Positions 17,851-28,347 are shown, counted from the stretch's first letter. The stretch is DNA of 64,000 nt from Umezawaea endophytica (GCF_025061645.1 NZ_JANYMP010000006.1:266434-330433); one strand, 5' to 3'. Numbers and translations are program-made. The notes: generated by a model from the sequence alone, not told the origin.

Positions 17851-19662
17851 TCAGAACGACAGCACCTCACGTTCCGCGGTCAACCGCTCATCCTGCGTCC
17901 ACGACTCGTCCGGCACGACCACGTCGAACTCCTCACCGCCGAACAGCCCGAGCTGCCCGCCCTCCTCGGCCAGGCTGGCGGCCACCACCGCGTCGAAAGC
18001 CCGCCCGTGCACCAGGTGCAGCCCCTTGCGCGGGTGCCCGAGCGAGTCGAACGCCCCCGCCTTCACCAGCGCCTCGACCGCCTTCCGGTCGCACACCCCG
18101 AGGTCCACCTTCCGCAGGAAGTCGAAGAAGTCCGCGAACCGGCCCCGCTCCTCCCGCGCCCGCACGATCGCGTCGACCACCTCGTCCGCGACGAACCGCA
18201 CCGCCCCCAGCCCGTACCGCACGTCGGACCCGACCGCCGTGAAGTCCCGGCGGGACAGGTTGACGTCCGGCGGCAGCACCCCGGCGCCCGCGGCCGACGC
18301 GGGCTCCGCCGTCACCACAGCGGCCAGGTGCTCGGCCGGGTAGCACTCGGCCAGGTGCCCGAGCCAGGAAGCGCGGGGCACGCCGCCCAGGTCCACCGCG
18401 GGCTTCCCGTTGAGCACGACGTTCCGCAGCAGGTCGGCGACCAGCGCCACCTCGGCGGAGCCGACCAGGTCCACCACCGAGAACCCCAGCGCCTCGCACG
18501 CCTCCCGGTCGAACTGCGTGACGAGGGCGCCGTCACCGGGTCGCGTCCAGAGCGGGACCCGCTCGACGAGCGCTTCCCCGGCCACGACCACCGCGACCGG
18601 GTCCACGCCCACGTCCCGGACCAGCCCCTCCAGGTCCGGGTGCGGCAGCCTCGCGGAACCCCTGATCCGCGCGAACGCCCCCACCCGCGCGACCCGGTCC
18701 CACCCCCACCGCTCCCCCAGGTGCCGCAGGACGTCCTCGCGACGGCGTTCGTCGACCTCAAGACCCTCGCCGACCAGCACCCCGCTGCCCGCGGCCCACG
18801 CCACGACGTCGTCGACCACGGACGGACCCGGCCCGCCCCGTGCGAACATCCCCGCCGGATCGACCCGCTCGGCCACCGCGAGCGTCCTCCGGCACCCCTC
18901 CTGCCAGGCGTCGGACGAGTCGAGCGCGTACATCTCCTCGGCCGACCTCAGGTGGTGGCCGGAGCCGCCGAGCCGGAACCGCGACGGGTCCCGCACCGTC
19001 TTCCCCGAGCCCAGCGACAGCAGCGCGTCCTGCACGGCGGCGTCCGAGGCCCGCACGTGGTGCACGTCGTTGGTCACCACGACCGGTGCGCCCAGCTTCG
19101 CCGCGACCCGCAGCAGCCCGTCCCGCACCACGCGCTCACCGGGGACGCCGTGGTCCACCAGTTCCACGAAGAAGTCGTCCGCCCCGAACACGTCCCGCCA
19201 CAGCGCCGCGACGTCGAGCGCCTCCCGCTCCCGCCCGGCCCGCAGCAGCGAGGCCACCTCGCCGGACGCGCACCCGGTCGTCCCCATCACGCCCGCCGAG
19301 TGCGCGGCGACCACCTCGACGTCCACGCGCGGCAGGCGCCCCACCCCCGCACTCGACAGCGCCAGCAGGTTCCGCAGCCCGCGCGCGTCCCGAGCCCACA
19401 GCGTCAGGTGCGCGCCCGCCCGGTCGACCTCGACCCCCGACGTCGGCGCGACGAACGCCTCGAGCCCCACGACCGGCGTGATCCCGGCGGCGACGGCGGC
19501 CCGGTGGAACTCGTGCGCGCCGTGCAGGACGCCGTGGTCGGTGATCGCCACGGCGGGCATGCCGAGCCGCGCGCACTCGGCCACCAGGTCCGGGACCCGA
19601 GCGGCCCCGTCCAGCACCGAGTACTCCGTGTGCACGTGGAGGTGCACGAACGAGCCCGTCAC
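17851..19662 (-). CDS. Shortened DnaE-like protein: PHP domain plus helix-hairpin-helix, polymerase core largely missing
   Basis: 603 residues from GTG at 19662 (VTGSFVHLHVHTEYSVLDGA, colinear with DnaE1 N-termini; an upstream GTG at 19725 is possible). The PHP domain is complete to about residue 290 with HLHVH, ITDHG, TGCASGE and TNDVHH, so its metal ligands appear kept. Then only fragments of polymerase remain: TQFDREACEALGFSVVDLVG, a short WLGHLAECYPAEHLAAVVT, and VLPPDVNLSRRDFTAVGSDVRYGLGAVR leading to DFFDFLRKVDLG, the HhH region. The palm motif with paired catalytic aspartates is not present and the protein is about half normal length. Probably not a polymerase; it could be a PHP nuclease or a clamp/DNA-binding repair factor. 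Confidence 0.8.
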   Translation of the reverse strand: MTGSFVHLHVHTEYSVLDGAARVPDLVAECARLGMPAVAITDHGVLHGAHEFHRAAVAAGITPVVGLEAFVAPTSGVEVDRAGAHLTLWARDARGLRNLLALSSAGVGRLPRVDVEVVAAHSAGVMGTTGCASGEVASLLRAGREREALDVAALWRDVFGADDFFVELVDHGVPGERVVRDGLLRVAAKLGAPVVVTNDVHHVRASDAAVQDALLSLGSGKTVRDPSRFRLGGSGHHLRSAEEMYALDSSDAWQEGCRRTLAVAERVDPAGMFARGGPGPSVVDDVVAWAAGSGVLVGEGLEVDERRREDVLRHLGERWGWDRVARVGAFARIRGSARLPHPDLEGLVRDVGVDPVAVVVAGEALVERVPLWTRPGDGALVTQFDREACEALGFSVVDLVGSAEVALVADLLRNVVLNGKPAVDLGGVPRASWLGHLAECYPAEHLAAVVTAEPASAAGAGVLPPDVNLSRRDFTAVGSDVRYGLGAVRFVADEVVDAIVRAREERGRFADFFDFLRKVDLGVCDRKAVEALVKAGAFDSLGHPRKGLHLVHGRAFDAVVAASLAEEGGQLGLFGGEEFDVVVPDESWTQDERLTAEREVLSF

Positions 19663-19748
19663 CCGCACCACCTCCACCCCGGCGGAGGCCTCGACAGTAA
19701 CCCCGGCCAGGGGTGGCGACCACACGGTGATCAGCGGCGACCGGTAGC

Positions 19749-20582
19749 GTGAGAATCGTGGTATCGCCTGATCCCGTTGACGCCCGCCTCCTCGCCATGA
19801 TCGCGGAGATGGGCCGTGCGGCCGTGCACGAGGTAGCCGCGAGGCTGGGCATGGACCCCCGCGAAGCCGCGTCGAGGTTGATCACGCTCTCCGGCAGCGG
19901 CCTCCCGCTGCTCGTGGGCGTCGAGTGCGATCCGAACGGAATCCGAACGGCACTGGCCAACAGCATGGCGTGGGGCAGCTACACCGGCCCGCCGAGGCCG
20001 TACCCGCCCTACCAGGCACCCCCGAGCGTGCCCTTCCCGGCTCAGCAGCCCCCCGGCCAGCAGCAACAACCGCAGCAGACCTGGGGTCCGCCCCAGTCGG
20101 CGGCGTGGGCCAGGACCGACCAGCAGCCGATGTTCGGCGGCTCGAAGGGCGCGACGGGCCAGCGCACGGGCAAGATCGGCACCTCGCTGGAGACCGAGGG
20201 CCTGGAGGGCGCCACCTTCTCGATCCAGTTGATCGAGGTCGTGGATCCGGCGGACTTCCTCTTCACCGCGGCGGGCTACAAGCTCGCGGACGGCGAACGC
20301 GCGGTGGTGGTGCACACGGAGCTCACCAACACCGGCACGATCCCGTTCAACTCGCTGCCGGACATGTACCTGGTGCTGATGGCCCGCACCGGCGAACCGG
20401 TGGCCAAGGCCCCGGTGTCCCTCTCGTCCCGCCCACCGCACAAGATCGGCGTCCAGCCGGGCGAGACGGCGGGCGGCCACACCGTCTACGTGCTGCCCGA
20501 GGACACCGTGATCACCGCGGTCCGGTGGAGCGCCCGGCCGGAGATCGACCTGAACACGCTGGTCTGGACGATCGACGACTGA
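19749..20582 (+). CDS. AsnC-type HTH protein with proline/glutamine-rich linker and DUF-like C-terminal domain
   Basis: 277 residues. N-terminal helix-turn-helix about 10-48 (LLAMIAEMGRAAVHEVAARLGMDPREAASRLITLSG), then a Pro/Gln-rich disordered linker (about 75-118, PFPAQQPPGQQQQPQQTWG), then a beta-rich domain (about 140-277: FSIQLIEVVDPADFLFTAAGYKLADGERAVVVHTELTNTG) of the DUF4352/immunoglobulin-like type. It resembles conserved Pseudonocardiales proteins annotated as AsnC family; function unknown. Divergent from the DnaE-like gene by 86 bp. GTG at 19749 is used; GTG at 19758 is an alternative. Confidence 0.75.
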   Translation: MRIVVSPDPVDARLLAMIAEMGRAAVHEVAARLGMDPREAASRLITLSGSGLPLLVGVECDPNGIRTALANSMAWGSYTGPPRPYPPYQAPPSVPFPAQQPPGQQQQPQQTWGPPQSAAWARTDQQPMFGGSKGATGQRTGKIGTSLETEGLEGATFSIQLIEVVDPADFLFTAAGYKLADGERAVVVHTELTNTGTIPFNSLPDMYLVLMARTGEPVAKAPVSLSSRPPHKIGVQPGETAGGHTVYVLPEDTVITAVRWSARPEIDLNTLVWTIDD

Positions 20583-20620
20583 TGGACGGCTGATCGACGC
20601 GGCCGTCCAACGATCGACAC

Positions 20621-20735
20621 GGCCGATTTTACTTGGGGGATTTGCCCCTTAAACTTGCGTCGGACGGCGGCTTCACCTTCCCGCCGTTTTGGTCCGACGA
20701 AGGGGCAAATCTAGGGGCCCCAAGTCAAATCGGCC
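20621..20735 (-). repeat. Covarying hairpin element, copy B
   Basis: 115-bp element in reverse orientation with the same 18-nt ends as the copy at 7438. The 12-bp stem equals copy A, but the 8-bp stem is CGTCGGAC/GTCCGACG, two compensated changes from copy A. The bulge is CAAAAC and the apical stem GGCGG/CCGCC with loop GAAGGTGAAG. It sits exactly between two convergent stop codons (20582 and 20743). Confidence 0.9.
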
Positions 20736-20742
20736 CCGCGGC

Positions 20743-21672
20743 CTATCCCTCGGCTCGCAACAGCTCCAGCGCGTCGGCCAGGTCGGCCGGGTACTCGGAC
20801 GTGAACGACACCCACTGGCCGTCGGCCGGGTGGTGGAAGCCGAGCGTCCTGGCGTGCAGCCACTGGCGGGTGATCTTCAAGCGCTTCGCCAGCGTGGGGT
20901 CCGCGCCGTACGTCAGGTCGCCGACGCACGGGTGGTGCAGCGCCGAGAAGTGCACCCGGATCTGGTGCGTGCGCCCGGTCTCCAGGTGGACGTCCAGCAG
21001 CGACGCTGCCCGGAACGCCTCGACGACCTCGTAGTGCGTGATGCTGGGGCGCCCGTTGGCCATCACGGCGAACTTGTAGTCGTGCTTGGGGTGCCGGTCG
21101 ATGGGGGCGTCGATGGTCCCCTTGATCGGGTCCGGGTGCCCCTGGACCAGCGCGTGGTACAGCTTGTCCACGGTCCGTTCCTTGAACGCGTGCTTCAACG
21201 CCGAGTACGCGTTCTCCGACTTGGCCACCACCATCACGCCGGTGGTCCCGACGTCGAGCCGGTGCACCACGCCCTGGCGCTCGGCGGCACCGGAGGTGGC
21301 GACGTGGATGCCCGCGCCCGCCAACCCGCCGACAACGGTCGGGCCGGTCCAGCCGGGGCTGGGGTGGACGGCGACCCCGACGGGCTTGTCCACCACGATG
21401 ATGTCGTCGTCCTGGTACAGCACGACGAGGCCCTCGACCTTCACGGCCTGGATCTCCACCGGCCGGGGCGGCTCGGGCAGGGTCACCTCGAGGGTTGACC
21501 CGGCCATCAGCCGGTCCGACTTCCCGGCGGGCTGACCGTCCAGCACCACGTCACCGGACTCGGTCAGCGCGGCGACGGCCGTCCGCGACAACCCGAGCAG
21601 CTTCGCCAGTCCGGCGTCGACGCGCATCCCGTCGAGACCGTCCGGCACGGGCAGGGTGCGATACCCGCTCAT
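20743..21672 (-). CDS. rluD: RluD-type 23S rRNA pseudouridine synthase
   Basis: Isomerises uridines in large-subunit rRNA. 309 residues: an N-terminal S4-like RNA-binding domain (about 10-80, [32 protein letters not shown]) and a RluA-family catalytic domain with the aspartate in [16 protein letters not shown], and [26 protein letters not shown] at 21672 overlaps the lspA stop (ATGA), so the two genes are coupled, an arrangement common in bacteria. Copy B of the hairpin element lies 7 bp past its stop. Confidence 0.94.
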   Translation of the reverse strand: MSGYRTLPVPDGLDGMRVDAGLAKLLGLSRTAVAALTESGDVVLDGQPAGKSDRLMAGSTLEVTLPEPPRPVEIQAVKVEGLVVLYQDDDIIVVDKPVGVAVHPSPGWTGPTVVGGLAGAGIHVATSGAAERQGVVHRLDVGTTGVMVVAKSENAYSALKHAFKERTVDKLYHALVQGHPDPIKGTIDAPIDRHPKHDYKFAVMANGRPSITHYEVVEAFRAASLLDVHLETGRTHQIRVHFSALHHPCVGDLTYGADPTLAKRLKITRQWLHARTLGFHHPADGQWVSFTSEYPADLADALELLRAEG

Positions 21673-22223
21673 CCTTTTTCCTTCTTCACAGCACGAGTGC
21701 CGTCGTAGTCGCGCTGGAGCAGCGCCATCGTCACGATGAGCACCCCGCCAACGCAGATGGCCGAGTCGGCGAGGTTGAACACCGGCCACACCCGGCCGTA
21801 GGGGTCGAACAGGGACAGGAAGTCCACCACGTGCCCGCGCAGCGGCCCCGGCGCCCGGAAGATCCGGTCGCCCAGGTTGCCGAGCGCGCCGCCGAGCACC
21901 AGCCCGAGGCCGACGGCCCACGGTCCGGACCGCAGCTTCCGCGCGATCCACACGATGAACCCGACCACGCCGAGCGAGATCAGCGCGAGCACGGCGGTCC
22001 AGCCCTCGGCGAGCCCGAACGCGGCGCCGCCGTTGCGGATCAGCGGCAGGTACAGCACGCCACCCAGCAACTCGACCGGCTCACGGCCTTCCAGGAAGGC
22101 GACCGCGGCGATCTTGCTGAACACGTCCGAGCCGAGCACCAGGATGGCCACCACCGCGAGCAGCACCAGCCGCCGCCGAGGCAGCGCGGCAGGCGTCACG
22201 TCGACATCGGGTTGGGTGGACAC
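21669..22223 (-). CDS. lspA: Lipoprotein signal peptidase II
   Basis: Aspartic membrane peptidase that removes the signal peptide of diacylated prolipoproteins. 184 residues, four membrane helices. Conserved motifs: [27 protein letters not shown] (first catalytic Asp) and [21 protein letters not shown] (second catalytic Asp). Start GTG ([11 protein letters not shown]) at 22223. Coupled to rluD downstream. Confidence 0.95.
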   Translation of the reverse strand: MSTQPDVDVTPAALPRRRLVLLAVVAILVLGSDVFSKIAAVAFLEGREPVELLGGVLYLPLIRNGGAAFGLAEGWTAVLALISLGVVGFIVWIARKLRSGPWAVGLGLVLGGALGNLGDRIFRAPGPLRGHVVDFLSLFDPYGRVWPVFNLADSAICVGGVLIVTMALLQRDYDGTRAVKKEKG

Positions 22224-22246
22224 CCACCCATTGTCCCAGCAGCCGC

Positions 22247-23581
22247 TCAGGACAGGAACGGCGGGAGCGGGCGCGAGTCGTTTTCCGGCACCCAGCGCCC
22301 GTCGCGCTGGACGTAGCTCCACTTCGGCCCCTCGGCCACGAGGGAGCGCAGGGCCGCGACCAGCCGGTCCACGTGGTCCTCGGTGCTGCCCAGGCCCAGC
22401 GACGCGCGCAGCGCCCGCTGCTCGTGCGCGCCGGCCTCGTCCAGCAGCCGGGTCACGGCGACGTGGGCGCAGAACGCCCCGTCCCGGACGCCGATGCCGT
22501 GCTCGGCGGACAGCGCGGCGGCGACGTACCCGGCGTCGTGGCCGCTGATGGTGAAGCTGACGACGCCGACCCGGTCGTGGTCGGCCCCGAACAGGCTCAG
22601 CTCGCTCAGGCCGGGGATGGTCGCCAGCCCGGCGCGCAGCCGGGCGAGCAGCACCCGCTCGTGCTCGACGGTCTGCTCCCAGTGGCGCCCGAGCACGTCG
22701 CAGGCCACGGCCAGCGCGTGCACGCCGACCACGTTCGGCGACCCGGCCTCGTGCCGCTCGGGCACCGCGGACCAGGCCACGCCGAGGCGGTCGCCGTGGT
22801 CGGTCACGAGCTTGGTGGCGCCACCGCCGACGAGGTACGGCTCCGCGGCCTGCAACCAGTCGGACCGGCCGACGAGCACGCCGGAGCCGAAGGGGGCGTA
22901 GACCTTGTGGCCGGAGAACACGGTGTAGTCGACGTCCAGCGCCCGCACGTCCACCGGGCGGTGCGGGGCGAACTGCGCGGCGTCCAGCGCGATCCGCGCG
23001 CCGTGCCTGCGGGCGACCTTCGCGAGTTCGGCGACGGGCCACACCTCGCCGGTCACGTTCGACGCGCCGGTCACCACGACCAGGCGCGGGCCGACGGGGC
23101 AGGACGCGAGTTCGCGGTCCAGCACGGCGACGGCGGCCTCGGCCGACGACGGGGTGGCGATCCGGCGCACGTTCGGGCCGCGCCACGGCAGCAGCGCCGC
23201 GTGGTGCTCGGCGTCGAACAGCACGACCGAGGTGTGCCGGGGAAGGCTGCGCGCCAACAGGTTCAGCGCGTCGGTGGTGTTGCGGGTGAACACGACGGCC
23301 TCGGTGGAGCGGGCGTTCACGAAGCGGCGCACGGAGTCCCGCGCCTGCTCGTACACCCGCGTCGACACCTGCGAGGCGAAGCCCGCGCCGCGGTGCACGC
23401 TGGCGTACCAGGGCAGCAGCTCGTCGACCGCGTCCCGCACCTGCTCCAGACAGGGCGCGCTGGCCGCGTGGTCGAGGTTGGCGTACTCCACGCGTTCCCC
23501 GGTCACCAGGGGCACGCTCAGGGAGGACCCGACAACACCGGGGATGGCGGGAGCGGTGCTGCGGGGGATGGCGATGGTCAT
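22247..23581 (-). CDS. Class V aminotransferase / cysteine desulfurase-like protein under SAM-IV control
   Basis: 444-residue PLP enzyme of fold type I. Landmarks: NLDHAASAPCLEQVRDAVDE, VVFTRNTTDALNLLARS, VVVTGASNVTGEVWPVAELA, ALDAAQFAPHRPVDVRALDVDYTVFSGHKVYAPFGSGVLVG with the PLP lysine in SGHK, and GVRDGAFCAHVAVTRLL with a cysteine in the desulfurase position. ATG at 23581; the open frame extends to 23740 only because it crosses the riboswitch. The leader implies a role in sulfur or methionine metabolism repressed when SAM is high. Exact reaction not established. Confidence 0.88.
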   Translation of the reverse strand: MTIAIPRSTAPAIPGVVGSSLSVPLVTGERVEYANLDHAASAPCLEQVRDAVDELLPWYASVHRGAGFASQVSTRVYEQARDSVRRFVNARSTEAVVFTRNTTDALNLLARSLPRHTSVVLFDAEHHAALLPWRGPNVRRIATPSSAEAAVAVLDRELASCPVGPRLVVVTGASNVTGEVWPVAELAKVARRHGARIALDAAQFAPHRPVDVRALDVDYTVFSGHKVYAPFGSGVLVGRSDWLQAAEPYLVGGGATKLVTDHGDRLGVAWSAVPERHEAGSPNVVGVHALAVACDVLGRHWEQTVEHERVLLARLRAGLATIPGLSELSLFGADHDRVGVVSFTISGHDAGYVAAALSAEHGIGVRDGAFCAHVAVTRLLDEAGAHEQRALRASLGLGSTEDHVDRLVAALRSLVAEGPKWSYVQRDGRWVPENDSRPLPPFLS

Positions 23582-23650
23582 GGTGACGGCCCTTCGGGTC
23601 CCGGGGACCCGGCGTGGGCCCGCGCTTGCCCGGACGCGCTGCGCGCCGGG

Positions 23651-23735
23651 CCAGGTCTTCACCGTGGGCACCCCACCGCGGAGGAGGGTTGCCGGCCAGC
23701 TAGCACGGGCTTCGCGCTGGCACTCATGACCTTTC
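23651..23735 (-). ncRNA. SAM-IV riboswitch
   Basis: The minus-strand leader reads GGTCATGAGTGCCAGCG, then a short variable hairpin, then GCTGGCCGGCAACCCTCC, GCGGTGGGGTGCCC and GGTGAAGACC. This is the conserved order of the SAM-I/SAM-IV core with the SAM-IV type 5' GGTCATGAGTGCCAGC segment. P1 is GGTC (23731-23728) with GACC (23657-23654). The 3' edge is about 70 bp before the aminotransferase ATG. A short open frame beginning at the ATGAG inside the aptamer is a by-product of the structure. Confidence 0.9.
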
Positions 23736-23779
23736 GTCAACGACGTTAACCGACGGGCACGCCGTCCGTCGAGCCCCGC

Positions 23780-25327
23780 TCAGATACTGGGAAACGCCGG
23801 TTTCCCGCCGTCCTCGCCCTTCCACCGGGCGTACCGGCCCGCCCGGTCGATCGACCGCAGCCTCTTCTCGGCGGCGTCGCGGGCGGCCTCGGTCGACACC
23901 ACGAGCAACTGGTCGTCCACCTGGAGGCGGGTGGTCGGCTGGGGCGTGAAACCCTTGCCGCCACGGGCGATCAGGCTCACCACGGCCCCCGGCGGCAGGC
24001 GGAGTTCCGACAGGTACACGCCGTGCAGCTTCGACCCCTGCTGGATCCGCACCTGGAGCAGTTCCGCGCCCAGTTCGTCCAGTGGCGCCGAGTCCACGTG
24101 CACCTCGTGCGCCTCCCCCGCGCGCACCAACCCGAGCAGCTTCGCCAGCGCGGGCAAGGTGCTGCCCTGCAACAGGGTCAGCACGACCACGAGGACGAAC
24201 ACCGCGTCCACCAAGGCCTGCGAGCCCGGCACGCCCTGGATCACCGGGATCAGCGCGAACACGATGGGCACCGCGCCGCGCAGACCGGACCAGGAGATGA
24301 ACACCTGTTCCCGCCACGGCACCTTGAACGGGATCGCGGCCAGCGCCACCGACAGCGGCCGGGCCAGCAGCACCAGCACCGCCCCGGCGACCAGCGCGGG
24401 CACCAGGGCGTCCAGCACCCGGCCCGGCGAGGCGAACAGGCCGAGCAGCACGAACAGCCCGATCTGCGCCAGCCAGCCGAGGCCCTCGGCGAACGACAGC
24501 GTGTCCGACCGGTGGGGCAGGCGCGAGTTCCCGAGCACCAGCGCGGCGATGTACACGGCGAGGAAGCCGGACGCGTGCGCCAGGTCCCCGGCGGTGTAGG
24601 CGAACACGCACACGGCGACGGTCGCCAGCGGGTACAGGCCGGTGGCGGGCAGCGCGGCCCGGCGCAGCGCGGCGGCACCCATCCAGCCCAGCGCCACCCC
24701 GATCAGCCCACCGAGCACGAGTTCGTAGACGAGCAGCAGCGGCGCGGTCCAGGTGATCGGGTCCGGCGACGCGAGCAGCACCACGGCGATGTACACGGGC
24801 GCGTCGTTGATGCCGGATTCGAGTTCCAGCGCACCGGTCAGGCGTTTGCTCACGCCCACCGCGCGCAGCACGCTGAACACGGCCGCCGCGTCGGTGGACG
24901 ACAGCACCGCGCCCCACAGCAGGGCCATCCGCCAGTCGAGGCCCAGCAGCAGGTGCAGCGCGGCGCCGGTGACCGCGACGCTCACGCCGACGCCCACAGT
25001 GGACAGTGCGATCCCCAGGCCCAGAGCCGGTTTCACGGCCGTCCACCGCGTGGTGAGACCACCTTCGGCGAGGATCAGGACCAGTGCGACGGTGCCGAGC
25101 GACCGGGTCAGGTCGGCGTCCTCGAAGTCGATCCCGAGCACGCTCTCACCGAGCACCACGCCGATGCCGAGGTACAGCAGCAGCGACGGCAGGCCGAGCT
25201 TCGTCGACAGCCTCACCGCGATCACCGAGACGAGGAGGACGGCCGCGCCTATGCCCAGGATGGCCGTGATTCCCAACGCGACCTCCCGGACCTGCTCGAC
25301 GGTGACGCCATTGTTCCCCGCCGCCAC
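23780..25327 (-). CDS. Potassium/proton antiporter, CPA1 family (CvrA/NhaP2-like) with C-terminal TrkA-C domain
   Basis: 515 residues. About 12 membrane helices to residue 395, with the core motif LWGAVLSSTDAAAVFSVLR and the CPA1 region LESGINDAPVYIAVVLL, followed by ISWSGLRGAVPIVFALIPV. Residues about 425-495 form a TrkA-C/RCK-C regulatory domain (LLQVRIQQGSKLHGVYLSELRLPPGAVVSLIARGGKGFTPQPTTRLQVDDQLLVVS). Likely exports K+ or Na+ in exchange for protons in pH and osmotic balance. Start GTG at 25327. Stands alone on the minus strand. Confidence 0.92.
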   Translation of the reverse strand: MAAGNNGVTVEQVREVALGITAILGIGAAVLLVSVIAVRLSTKLGLPSLLLYLGIGVVLGESVLGIDFEDADLTRSLGTVALVLILAEGGLTTRWTAVKPALGLGIALSTVGVGVSVAVTGAALHLLLGLDWRMALLWGAVLSSTDAAAVFSVLRAVGVSKRLTGALELESGINDAPVYIAVVLLASPDPITWTAPLLLVYELVLGGLIGVALGWMGAAALRRAALPATGLYPLATVAVCVFAYTAGDLAHASGFLAVYIAALVLGNSRLPHRSDTLSFAEGLGWLAQIGLFVLLGLFASPGRVLDALVPALVAGAVLVLLARPLSVALAAIPFKVPWREQVFISWSGLRGAVPIVFALIPVIQGVPGSQALVDAVFVLVVVLTLLQGSTLPALAKLLGLVRAGEAHEVHVDSAPLDELGAELLQVRIQQGSKLHGVYLSELRLPPGAVVSLIARGGKGFTPQPTTRLQVDDQLLVVSTEAARDAAEKRLRSIDRAGRYARWKGEDGGKPAFPSI

Positions 25328-25425
25328 TGAATTGGACTAATCAGACAGGTGATCTTTCCTCACTTCAGTGCGCAGGGTCACGGACGATTCGGCCGTCGCG
25401 GCACGAACCAGCCGAACGAACCTAG

Positions 25426-27089
<1,664 letters not shown>

Positions 27090-27092
27090 GGT

Positions 27093-27110
27093 CCATACGC
27101 TACCGTATGG
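27093..27110. promoter_or_regulatory. TetR operator candidate between TetR and sigma-factor genes
   Basis: CCATACG-CTAC-CGTATGG, perfect 7-bp arms with a 4-bp spacer, 3 bp from the TetR GTG and 13 bp from the first possible sigma-factor start. Size and position are typical of TetR autoregulation. Confidence 0.7.
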
Positions 27111-27123
27111 TCGGCTCCGCACG

Positions 27124-27717
27124 GTGCCGTTCGGATGGTGGTGGACGTTGATCGAGACCCCTGACACCCCGTGGGAAGACCTGACCGGGATCGACCGGCA
27201 CGCGGCGTGCCTCCAGGCCGCGCGCGGCGGCGACCGCAAGGCCCTGGACGCTCTCGTGGCCGACCTGACACCGCTGCTCTGGCACGTCGCCAGGGGCAAC
27301 GGCCTCGACCGGCAGGCGGCGGAGGACGTGGCGCAGAACGTGTGGCTCGGCTTCCTGCGGCACCTGCACCGCATGCGCGAACCCCGTGCCCTGGTCGCCT
27401 GGCTGGTCGTGACGGCCCGCCGCGAGTCCCGCCGCACGTGGCCCGAGTCGAAGCGGGTCACCGTCGGGGAGACCGAGGAGGTGCCGTCGGACTTCGGCCT
27501 GCCCGAGGTCGAGGCGCTGCGCGACGAGCGCGACCGCACCCTGTGGGCCGCGTTCGGCCGCCTCCCCCGCCGCTGCCAGGAACTGCTGCGCCTCACCGTG
27601 CTGGAGGGGCGGGCGCAGTACGAGGCCGTGTCCCGCGCGCTGGTGATGCCGCGCGGCAGCATCGGCCCCACGCGCGGCCGGTGCCTGAAGAACCTGCGGG
27701 CGGAACTGGAGCGCTAG
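27124..27717 (+). CDS. Small RNA polymerase sigma-70 family factor
   Basis: 197 residues if GTG at 27124 is used; TTG at 27148 (LIETPDTPWEDLTG), with GGATGG upstream, is equally plausible. Region 2 spans about 35-95 (ALDALVADLTPLLWHVARGNGLDRQAAEDVAQNVWLGFLRHLHRM) and region 4 about 138-190 (FGRLPRRCQELLRLTVLEGRAQYEAVSRALVMPRGSIGPTRGRCLKNLRAEL). No anti-sigma factor is adjacent. The promoter is shared with the divergent TetR gene. Its stop overlaps the end of the next TetR gene by 4 bp. Confidence 0.88.
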   Translation: MPFGWWWTLIETPDTPWEDLTGIDRHAACLQAARGGDRKALDALVADLTPLLWHVARGNGLDRQAAEDVAQNVWLGFLRHLHRMREPRALVAWLVVTARRESRRTWPESKRVTVGETEEVPSDFGLPEVEALRDERDRTLWAAFGRLPRRCQELLRLTVLEGRAQYEAVSRALVMPRGSIGPTRGRCLKNLRAELER

Positions 27718-28301
27718 TCCGGCCTCAGCCCCCGGAGGAGCAGCGCGACCAGGGTGCGGGGGTCGTAGCGCGGGTCGCCGTCACGTCCGGCGCAGAGGTT
27801 GCCGATGCCGCGCATCAGCTCGTAGGCCTGGATGCCGGGCGTGACCTCGCCCGCCTCGACCGCGGCGTCGAGCATCCGCACGCACACGGGCCCCAGCCGG
27901 TCGAGGAAGTACGCGTGCAGCGCCGCGAAGCCGCTGCTGTCGGACTGCATGGCGTTGGCGAGGCCGTGCTTGGTGACCAGGAAGTCGACGAACAGGTCGA
28001 CCCACTGGCGGAACGCCTCGAACGGGGAGTCGGTGGCGGCCAGCAGCGCGGGCCCGGCCTCGGCGCACGCCTCGACCTGGTGGCGGTAGACCGCGACGAC
28101 GAGGTCGGCCCGCGTCGGGAAGTGGCGGTAGATCGTGCCCATCCCCACGCCCGCCCTGGTGGCGATCTCCCGGATCGGCGCGTCGACGCCGGAGGTGACG
28201 AACACCGCCGCCGCGGCGGTGAGCAGCGTCTGCTGGTTGCGCACCGCGTCGGCCCGCTTGCTCTTGGCGGGCAGTTCCCCTGATGGGCTCGCTGTCGACA
28301 C
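27714..28301 (-). CDS. TetR-family regulator divergent from alpha/beta hydrolase
   Basis: 195 residues. HTH at about 22-65 (QTLLTAAAAVFVTSGVDAPIREIATRAGVGMGTIYRHFPTRADLVVAVYRH), the GxGMGTIYRHF helix being standard. The C-terminal domain resembles the SbtR-like group (VDLFVDFLVTKHGLANAM). GTG at 28301 is chosen, 7 bases after GGAGGAG. Divergent from the hydrolase gene with a 15-bp palindrome between, so it probably represses that gene. Confidence 0.9.
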   Translation of the reverse strand: MSTASPSGELPAKSKRADAVRNQQTLLTAAAAVFVTSGVDAPIREIATRAGVGMGTIYRHFPTRADLVVAVYRHQVEACAEAGPALLAATDSPFEAFRQWVDLFVDFLVTKHGLANAMQSDSSGFAALHAYFLDRLGPVCVRMLDAAVEAGEVTPGIQAYELMRGIGNLCAGRDGDPRYDPRTLVALLLRGLRPD

Positions 28302-28332
28302 CACGCTCTCCTCCCGACGGTCGTTGACAAAG

Positions 28333-28347
28333 CGGAACGACGTTCCG
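28333..28347. promoter_or_regulatory. TetR operator candidate upstream of alpha/beta hydrolase
   Basis: CGGAACG-A-CGTTCCG, perfect 7-bp arms. A second weaker half-site pair, GGAAC and GCTCCG, follows in the same divergent promoter. Confidence 0.65.

Noticed and set aside
23582-23740. Leader peptide ORF upstream of the class V aminotransferase
   Set aside because: The ATG is the ATGAG of the SAM-IV aptamer and the encoded residues follow conserved RNA bases; no independent evidence for translation.
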